Shown here: positions 1-4,566 of the stretch, piece by piece
Layout: each line of letters opens with the position of its first letter
How positions within the stretch are numbered: the stretch's first letter is position 1
From: Spirochaetaceae bacterium
GTDB taxonomy: Bacteria; Spirochaetota; Spirochaetia; Treponematales; Breznakiellaceae
DNA length: 9,543 nt
NCBI GenBank assembly: GCA_031279895.1
Contig: JAITHR010000053.1
Location: 1 to 9,543, forward strand
Direction: 5' to 3'
Notes under the pieces: generated by a model
The model's database searches: none
Told to the model about the DNA's origin: nothing
The model's input: the letters and a program-made list of their open reading frames with translations, nothing else
Position numbers and translations under genes: made by a program

Positions 1-1
1 T

Positions 2-108
2 TTAGGCGCGGCTACGCTTCGCGCCGTCTCCGCCCGCCGGCGGCGGGTGGCACAACGGCTTCCCGCATCGTGCCTCAAACAACACCCGTCCGCGTACCAC
101 GCCCCACC
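2..108 (+). repeat. Left inverted arm flanking the 21-bp tandem arrays
   Basis: Two blocks of this segment recur in reverse complement on the far side of the arrays. Bases 2-32 are a perfect 31-nt match to the complement of 807-837. Bases 72-108 match the complement of 744-780 at 31 of 37 positions without a gap. The stretch between the blocks (33-71) is not shared and carries its own hairpin, CCCGCC-GGC-GGCGGG at 33-47. The first block contains GGCGCG...CGCGCC, a 6-bp stem with a 9-nt loop. The same block also occurs in direct orientation at 9424-9462, so it is a dispersed module and not private to this locus. No gene is supported here. Confidence 0.85.
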
Positions 109-114
109 GTCTCC

Positions 115-240
115 GTTTCGGCGCCACGCCCTCCCGTTTCGGCACCACGCCCTCCCGTTTCGGCGCCACGCCCTCCCGTTTCGGCGCCACGCCCTCCCGT
201 TTCGGCGCCACGCCGCCCCGCTTCGGCACCACGCCGCCCT
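115..240. repeat. Tandem array A: six 21-bp units
   Basis: Six head-to-tail 21-bp units begin at 115, 136, 157, 178, 199 and 220. The core reads TTTCGGCGCCACGCC, followed by a C-rich end. The first four units are nearly identical, and the last two change CCCTCCC to CGCCCC-type ends. Bases 94-114 look like a decayed copy before the array, and 241-261 like another after it. Because 21 is a multiple of three, the array is open on both strands. It would encode a repeated SAPRPPV heptapeptide on plus and GVAPKRE on minus. I see no ribosome binding site or recognisable domain, so I call it a DNA repeat and not a gene. Confidence 0.93.
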
Positions 241-289
241 ACTTCGGACTTCCGCACCTTTGCCACGGAGGTGCGCAGATATGCCGCGC

Positions 290-352
290 GGGTGCAGGCC
301 CGCGCCTCACGGGTGCAAGCCCGCGCCGTGCGGGTGCAAGCCCGCGCTTTGG
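290..352. repeat. Tandem array B: three 21-bp units
   Basis: Three units start at 290, 311 and 332, with core GGGTGCAAGCCCGCGC. A degenerate unit lies just before, at 269-289. The sequence is unrelated to array A, yet the unit length is the same. Within each unit GGG and CCC can pair around TGCAA, giving a minimal hairpin. The join to the next array (353-371) includes an imperfect palindrome, GCGGGAA-GTA-TTTCCGC. Confidence 0.88.
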
Positions 353-371
353 CGGGAAGTATTTCCGCGAC

Positions 372-602
372 GCTAGGACGGAATTCCGTGACGCTAGGAC
401 GTCCTAACGCGGCGCTAGGACGGAATTCCGTGACGCTAGGACGTCCTAACGCGGCGTTAGGACGGAATTCCAGGGCGCTAGGACGTCCTAACGCGGCGTT
501 AGGACGGAATTCCAGGGCGCTAGGACGGAATTCCGTGACGTTCTTACGGAATTCCGTGACGTTCTTACGGAATTCCGTGACGTTCTTACGGAATTCCAAG
601 GC
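372..602. repeat. Tandem array C: eleven 21-bp units in two alternating palindromic types
   Basis: Eleven units, exactly 231 bp, start at 372, 393, 414, 435, 456, 477, 498, 519, 540, 561 and 582. Type 1 contains GACGGAATTCC and type 2 contains TAGGACGTCCTA. The order is 1-2-1-2-1-2-1-1-1-1-1. Type 1 units ending in GTGAC hold the perfect 12-bp palindrome ACGGAATTCCGT, and type 2 units hold the perfect palindrome TAGGACGTCCTA. The last three units replace the leading GCTAGG or GTTAGG with GTTCTT. A final half copy, GGAATTCC, sits at 603-610. GAATTC occurs nine times (381, 423, 465, 507, 528, 549, 570, 591, 604) and GACGTC three times (398, 440, 482). The array is open in frame on both strands, but nothing supports translation. 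Confidence 0.95.
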
Positions 603-610
603 GGAATTCC

Positions 611-720
611 CTGTCTCCAAAGCGGGGAGACGTGTCTCTAACTCTCTATAAATAAAAGACTTACCGCCGGCGGCGGTTTCAAAAGCATCCTGCGAAGTGC
701 GGCAAAGCGGGCGGAGACAG
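611..720. repeat. Spacer with stem-loops between array C and the right arm
   Basis: No gene is visible here. CTGTCTCC at 611-618 is the inverse of GGAGACAG at 713-720, so the two ends of the spacer could pair. GTCTCC (613-618) also pairs locally with GGAGAC (626-631) around a 7-nt loop. Bases 632-660 form a short AT-rich patch (TCTCTATAAATAAAAG). The hairpin CCGCC-GGC-GGCGG at 664-676, with the preceding A, is the exact inverse of 1019-1032 inside the end of trpS. Confidence 0.65.
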
Positions 721-743
721 CTTAGGGGCGCGGCGTAGTACGC

Positions 744-837
744 GGCGGGGCGTGGGGCGCAGACGGTCGTTGTTTGAGGCGCCCTGCATAACGCTTTTGG
801 AACCGTCGGAGACGGCGCGAAGCGTAGCCGCGCCTAA
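744..837 (-). repeat. Right inverted arm flanking the 21-bp tandem arrays
   Basis: This is the inverse partner of 2-108. Bases 807-837 are perfectly complementary to 2-32, and 744-780 to 72-108 with six mismatches. The middle part (781-806) is unrelated to the middle of the left arm. It carries the hairpin CCGTC-GGA-GACGG at 803-815, which recurs inverted at 9315-9327 and 9446-9458. Just before the arm, GCTTAGGGGCGCGGC at 720-734 is repeated exactly at 9502-9516. Confidence 0.85.
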
Positions 838-864
838 GCAGTAGATAGCCCCCTAACCGGACAC

Positions 865-948
865 GGTGTTGCACCATTCGGAAACAACAGGCGGCCATGT
901 TTGAAACAGCCGGAGGCTGGGCGGCCATGCCGGAACAGCCGGAGGCTG
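865..948 (-). repeat. Dispersed hairpin repeat R2, copy downstream of trpS
   Basis: Bases 865-919 are the near-exact inverse of 9342-9395. The two differ by a few substitutions and one 1-nt indel, and share the GGTGTTGCACCATTCGG start. Two hairpins CAGCC-GGA-GGCTG stand at 907-919 and 936-948, each near a GCGGCCATG core. The copy lies about 60-145 bp past the trpS stop on the outgoing transcript, so it might protect or end the mRNA. No U-tract is present to support a classical terminator. Confidence 0.8.
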
Positions 949-999
949 CGGCCATGCTGTGCCTCCGGCGCCGCCGGCGGACTGGGTGTGGGGCGCGGG

Positions 1000-1032
1000 G
1001 CGGGAAGCTTATGTGCCGCCGCCGCCGGCGGT
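1000..1032 (-). repeat. Hairpin repeat module overlapping the trpS stop
   Basis: On the minus strand ACCGCCGGCGGCGG (1032-1019) is identical to plus-strand 663-676 and forms a CCGCC-GGC-GGCGG hairpin. It is followed by CATAAGCTTCCCGC (1013-1000), identical to plus-strand 9462-9475, where it directly follows another hairpin module. The trpS TAA at 1009-1011 falls inside that shared sequence. A related GCCGCCGGCGG lies at 970-980. Confidence 0.75.
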
Positions 1033-2022
1033 AATTCCTACGGCGTGGCGGAGGCGGCGCAGGGTTTCTTTGGCAATAACCCGCGCTTTCGCGGCGCCGC
1101 GGGCAAGGAGGTCGTCCACGTGATTTGGATCGGAGATGACCGCCTCAAAGCGCTCCCGCAGAGGCGAAAGTTCCCGACGCATCACATGAAAAAGCTCCTC
1201 TTTCGCGTCCCCCCAACCCATGCCGCCGGCCAGGTAGCGCCGCGCCAAATCATCCCGTTCCTCCGGCGCGGCGAAAAGCCGGTACAGCTGGTATATTTGG
1301 GAGGTCTCCGGTTCTTTCGGCTCGGACACCGGTTGGGAGTTGGTAACAATCCGCATAACCAGTGCGCGAAGCTCCTTTTCCGGCGCGAACAGCGGTATGG
1401 TGTTTCCGTAACTCTTACTCATCTTCCGACCGTCAAGCCCCGGCACCACCGCGGCCTCGGAGCGCACCAGCGCGTTCGGAACCTTGAGCGTCTTTGCCGT
1501 ATAGGTGAAATTAACCGAGCGGGCTATGTCCTGAGCCATCTCGATATGCTGCGCCTGATCGCTTCCCACAGGCACCACGTCGGAATCAAAAAGGAGTATG
1601 TCAGCCGCCATAAGCACCGGATAGGTAAAAAGCCCCATGTTAATCCCCGCGTCAGGATCGTTTCCCCTGTTGCGGTTCTCCTGCGCCGCCGCTTTGTAGG
1701 CGTGGGCGCGGTTCATAAGCCCCTTGGCGGTAAACGCCATAAGCATAGTCGAAAGCTCAAACGTCTCCGGCACGGCGCTCTGCCGGTAAAAAATAACCCG
1801 CTCCGGGTCAAGGCCCGCGGCAAGCCAGCCCGCGGCAACGTGCCGTATGTTGGCCGCAAGCTCCCGCGGGTCCCTGACGGTGTTGAGGGCGTGGTAATCA
1901 GCGATAAAATACCGGGCGTCATAGTCTTTTGAGAGTTCCAGCGCCGGTTTTATGGCGCCGACATAGTTTCCGATGTGGAGCGTTCCGGTCGGTTTGATAC
2001 CGGTAAGGGCGATTTTCTTCAT
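1009..2022 (-). CDS. trpS: Tryptophan--tRNA ligase (tryptophanyl-tRNA synthetase)
   Basis: This cytoplasmic class I aminoacyl-tRNA synthetase charges tRNA-Trp with tryptophan using ATP. The 337-residue protein has the normal bacterial length. Visible signatures are the HIGH-type motif in PTGTLHIGNY (residues 11-20), the tryptophan-site region GSDQAQH (153-159), the MGLFTYPVLMAADIL segment (129-143), typical of the family, and KMSKS (200-204). The ATG start at 2022 has an AAGGAA Shine-Dalgarno at 2031-2036, 8 nt upstream. The gene lies 39 bp after moaC and is probably the last gene of the block. The family-like part ends near HAVGI (residue 330). The last seven residues, TAGGGGT, and the stop codon lie in the dispersed hairpin repeat at 1000-1032, so the tail is probably repeat-derived. 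The gene is G+C-rich, like gltB. Identification is secure. Confidence 0.97.
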   Translation of the reverse strand: MKKIALTGIKPTGTLHIGNYVGAIKPALELSKDYDARYFIADYHALNTVRDPRELAANIRHVAAGWLAAGLDPERVIFYRQSAVPETFELSTMLMAFTAKGLMNRAHAYKAAAQENRNRGNDPDAGINMGLFTYPVLMAADILLFDSDVVPVGSDQAQHIEMAQDIARSVNFTYTAKTLKVPNALVRSEAAVVPGLDGRKMSKSYGNTIPLFAPEKELRALVMRIVTNSQPVSEPKEPETSQIYQLYRLFAAPEERDDLARRYLAGGMGWGDAKEELFHVMRRELSPLRERFEAVISDPNHVDDLLARGAAKARVIAKETLRRLRHAVGITAGGGGT

Positions 2023-2061
2023 AGAGGGCGTTCCTTAAAGAGGGTTAGAGGTGAAAGTGTA

Positions 2062-2625
2062 CTATTCAACCGGCTTTTGGTAAAGGTCTCCGGGGATCGG
2101 AACTTCTATACAAGGTTCGGTAAAAGAGCTTTTGCCGCCCGACTTCTCTAAGAGCCGTATCGCTCCAAGGGTCATACTCCGGTCGAGCGCCTTGCACATA
2201 TCGTAAATCGTGAGGAGCGCCACGGTTACGCCGGTGAGCGCCTCCATTTCCGCGCCGGTCTTTCCAGAAAGCTTCACGGAACAGACCGCTTCGATTGCCG
2301 GATCCGGCGTTTCATGGAGGGTAAACTCAATAGCGCAGGTGTCGAATACGAGCGGATGGCAGAGAGGAATAAGGTCCGCGGTACGTTTGGCCGCCATAAT
2401 CCCCGCGATACGCGCAACCCCAAGCACATCCCCCTTTGCCGCGGCGCCCTGTCTGACCGCCAAAAGCGTTCCGGCGTCCATAGTAATGCGCCCGCTTGCT
2501 TTCGCGGTCCGCGCCGTTACGTCTTTGCCGGAAACATCCACCATCACCGCGTTCCCGTGCGCGTCCAAATGGGTAAACCCGTGGTTTTCCCTGTTTTCCC
2601 TGTCTTTTCTGTCTTTCATAATCAT
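2062..2625 (-). CDS. moaC: Cyclic pyranopterin monophosphate synthase (MoaC)
   Basis: MoaC acts with the radical-SAM enzyme MoaA in the first step of molybdenum cofactor synthesis, converting the 3',8-cyclo-dihydro-GTP made by MoaA to cyclic pyranopterin monophosphate. The 187-residue protein shows the core of the family: MVDVSGK, KGDVLGVARIAGIMAAKRT, the DLIPLCHPL segment, GKTGAEMEALTG, LTIYDMCKALDR and KSGGKS. Most MoaC proteins are near 160 residues. This one adds a charged, low-complexity N-terminus (MKDRKDRENRENHG) before the usual FTH...G start and a short C-terminal tail. The ATG at 2625 overlaps the methyltransferase stop by 4 nt (ATGA), and a weak GTGAG lies about 5 nt upstream. An in-frame ATG at 2619 is the alternative start. 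No other moa or mog gene is in the window, so the partners must lie elsewhere. The family call is firm; the exact start is less so. Confidence 0.96.
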   Translation of the reverse strand: MIMKDRKDRENRENHGFTHLDAHGNAVMVDVSGKDVTARTAKASGRITMDAGTLLAVRQGAAAKGDVLGVARIAGIMAAKRTADLIPLCHPLVFDTCAIEFTLHETPDPAIEAVCSVKLSGKTGAEMEALTGVTVALLTIYDMCKALDRSMTLGAIRLLEKSGGKSSFTEPCIEVPIPGDLYQKPVE

Positions 2626-3854
2626 ATTTTCTCACAGATAACAATATATTCATACAACATCGTATTGACTGTTTTTCCCGCTTCGTTGGTCGGCGAGTTT
2701 TTTGAGGGCATCGCTTTGCTGCTCAACACTCTTTTATAGGTGGTCAGATGGGTAAACCCGTTTTCCTCAAATTTCTCGGCAATGAACTGGTCGGTAGGCA
2801 GTTCCGTGTTTTTTACCTTTCTGTTTCCCACCACATATATTGATTTCCCGCCCGGTTTTATTGAATAGGCAACGTGTTGTATCGATGTTTCCAAATCGAA
2901 ATAAAAAGCGGAAACCTCTCTGGCTCTCGTATCGTTTTGCTGTTGTATCTCGTAGATAGGTTCGGCGATACAGCCTGTCCTCATAATTTCAGCGCGTTTT
3001 TTCCCGCCCATAAGCCGGGCGTCTATCTTTCTGGCATGAGATATTCCAAGCCATTCATTGGATAATGTCGAGAATTGCCCATAGGCAACCGTTGTTCTTG
3101 AGTCCCCGTAAGGCGGACTGGTAAGCACCGCGTCATACTTGTCTTTAATCCCCTCAAATACTTTGTCTTGAACAACAATGGTTGTTTTATCGGTCAAATG
3201 CGGCAGATAAAACGTTTTATAATCCGTGATTACATCGCGCAGTCTTTTAAAAAAGAGCCCTATAACATCAGGGTTGAAATCTAACATATCTTCCGCTTTA
3301 ATCCGGTATAATTTGAATTCATTGGTTCTTGTGTATGAACAATCCCGTACCGTTTCCGAAAACGGCACGTAAAAGAGCGTTCGTACCGCTCTGTTATCCA
3401 GAGCATCAATGCTATGTTTAAGAACATTCAGATTTTTAATCACCTCTTTTGAAAACCAATACGCAATATTGGTGATTTTGGGCGGCTGTATCGCTTCAAC
3501 GGCGTCCTCATCTTTTAAAACGGTAAAGACGTCTTCGCGCAGTTTATCCCTGCTCTTCTCAATAAGCGGCAGCGACAATGTAGTGAATTTTGCCTTCGAG
3601 ATAAGAACCGCCAGGGGGTTAATATCAAAACCGTCCATAGTTTGTATTCCGCATACCAAACCGCACATAAAAGAGGTGCCTGAACCGCAATACGGGTCAA
3701 GTAATGCGCCTGAAGATATATTACATTCTTTAAGAACATCTATTCCGATTTGCGGCAGCATAGTTGCGGGATACCGATGCAGATTGGGATAAAGAGAGGA
3801 ATAGGATTGACCTCGATAATCATATTTTTCGTTGCGTTCAACAGTATACTTCAT
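2622..3854 (-). CDS. Type II DNA methyltransferase, probably cytosine-N4, partner of the MvaI/BcnI-like nuclease
   Basis: This is probably the modification half of a restriction-modification pair, moving a methyl group from S-adenosylmethionine to an exocyclic amino group in the recognition site. The 410-residue protein has an AdoMet-binding motif DPYCGSGTS (residues 53-61), a GFDINP motif II (75-80) and a catalytic TSPPYGDS motif IV (from 245). TSPPY is the form usual in N4-cytosine enzymes; N6-adenine enzymes more often have DPPY or NPPY. About 185 residues, including SYTRTNEFKLYR, lie between motifs I and IV, where a target-recognition region could sit. The motif order I-then-IV differs from the beta class, in which motif IV comes first. 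The start overlaps the nuclease stop (ATGA, 3851-3854) and the stop overlaps the moaC start. The gene is AT-rich (18 G+C in the 60 bases from 3421), unlike its neighbours, which suggests transfer. The exact methylated base is unproven. Confidence 0.9.
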   Translation of the reverse strand: MKYTVERNEKYDYRGQSYSSLYPNLHRYPATMLPQIGIDVLKECNISSGALLDPYCGSGTSFMCGLVCGIQTMDGFDINPLAVLISKAKFTTLSLPLIEKSRDKLREDVFTVLKDEDAVEAIQPPKITNIAYWFSKEVIKNLNVLKHSIDALDNRAVRTLFYVPFSETVRDCSYTRTNEFKLYRIKAEDMLDFNPDVIGLFFKRLRDVITDYKTFYLPHLTDKTTIVVQDKVFEGIKDKYDAVLTSPPYGDSRTTVAYGQFSTLSNEWLGISHARKIDARLMGGKKRAEIMRTGCIAEPIYEIQQQNDTRAREVSAFYFDLETSIQHVAYSIKPGGKSIYVVGNRKVKNTELPTDQFIAEKFEENGFTHLTTYKRVLSSKAMPSKNSPTNEAGKTVNTMLYEYIVICEKI

Positions 3855-4537
3855 ATATCTAATACGAGCCTGAACAATGAAGGCAGATGAGATTCATAGG
3901 CTCTAAATCCTGTTCCGTGGTTTCTTGCCATTGTTCCCTTTTCATGCAGCCGCAAGTCTACCAGAATATTTTCCTGTTTAAATTGATTTCGCAGTAATTC
4001 CGGCGTTACGTCTTTCATCAGTTGGGCTCTGTAAAAATGGAAATATTCTTTAGCATCTCTCAATTCTGTGAATGCAGTAACATAAATAAGCGCGGGCAAC
4101 TTTTGTATAAAACGTTTCGTAATCGCTTCTAATTCCCATGCCACTACCGTTTTACCGGATATATGTCTAACCGCGATTTCTTTTTCTTGAACATCAAGAA
4201 AAAGCCCCGCGCTGTTTGGTTTTAACGACATGGTATAATACAATCCCTGCCGTCCATTACGGTCTAAACTGCCATAGTTTTTTATTGCGTCGAGGGGCTC
4301 CGTTTTCCATGCCTTGCTGTTAAACGTGAATAATGTTATGGGGTTGTTAGCGTTGCTTCTATGGGCTTTTACTTCCGCTCCGTCAATATCGGGTATGGCA
4401 TCATTATTTTCACTAATCCCCAATAATGTTTCGAGCGTATACCCAATTCCCGTTGGACCGTGCCGTAGAGAGGGGACATAGCCCGTTGCTTTTATCTTTT
4501 TGAATCTTTCCGAGAATTCCGCTACGGTCATTTTCAT
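3851..4537 (-). CDS. Type II restriction endonuclease, MvaI/BcnI family
   Basis: This is probably a DNA-cutting enzyme protected against by the adjacent methyltransferase. The 228-residue protein carries the stretch GPTGIGYTLETLLGI (residues 27-41) that I associate with MvaI/BcnI nucleases. It is followed by a PD-(D/E)XK type site: E36, D50 in IPDIDG, and E55-V-K57 in AEVKAHR. MvaI and BcnI cut CCWGG and CCSGG as monomers, so a CCNGG-like target is a reasonable guess but is not shown by the sequence. The ATG at 4537 has only a weak GGAA just upstream; Met3 is an alternative start. The gene starts 29 bp after the gltB stop, and its stop overlaps the methyltransferase start by 4 nt. The DNA is AT-rich (21 and 23 G+C per 60 bases from 4021 and 4141), unlike gltB. 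No truncation or frameshift is seen. Confidence 0.86.
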   Translation of the reverse strand: MKMTVAEFSERFKKIKATGYVPSLRHGPTGIGYTLETLLGISENNDAIPDIDGAEVKAHRSNANNPITLFTFNSKAWKTEPLDAIKNYGSLDRNGRQGLYYTMSLKPNSAGLFLDVQEKEIAVRHISGKTVVAWELEAITKRFIQKLPALIYVTAFTELRDAKEYFHFYRAQLMKDVTPELLRNQFKQENILVDLRLHEKGTMARNHGTGFRAYESHLPSLFRLVLDI

Positions 4538-4566
4538 AATTTCCAGCTATAAAATCAGCCGCCGCG

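Noticed and set aside
115..602. CRISPR array
   Set aside because: The units abut directly with no unique spacers, are only 21 bp, and no cas gene is near.
70..651. Open reading frames across the tandem arrays on both strands
   Set aside because: They are open because 21 is divisible by three. They start with GTG or TTG, have no ribosome binding site, overlap each other antiparallel and are low-complexity R/P/A-rich. I treat them as repeat DNA.
632..660. AT-rich patch with TATAAATAAAAG as a promoter
   Set aside because: There is no -35 match at suitable spacing and no gene follows in either direction within reach.
2..837. Insertion sequence or MITE with defined ends
   Set aside because: Inverted arms exist, but no transposase is present, and no target duplication can be seen because the left edge is the window edge. 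It is listed as a finding, not called as a mobile element.
865..1000. Rho-independent terminator after trpS
   Set aside because: Hairpins are present, but no U-tract follows them on the outgoing strand. They are copies of dispersed repeats, so a terminator role is unproven.
901..1932. Plus-strand 343-codon frame
   Set aside because: It is the antisense shadow of trpS plus repeat sequence, with no family resemblance.
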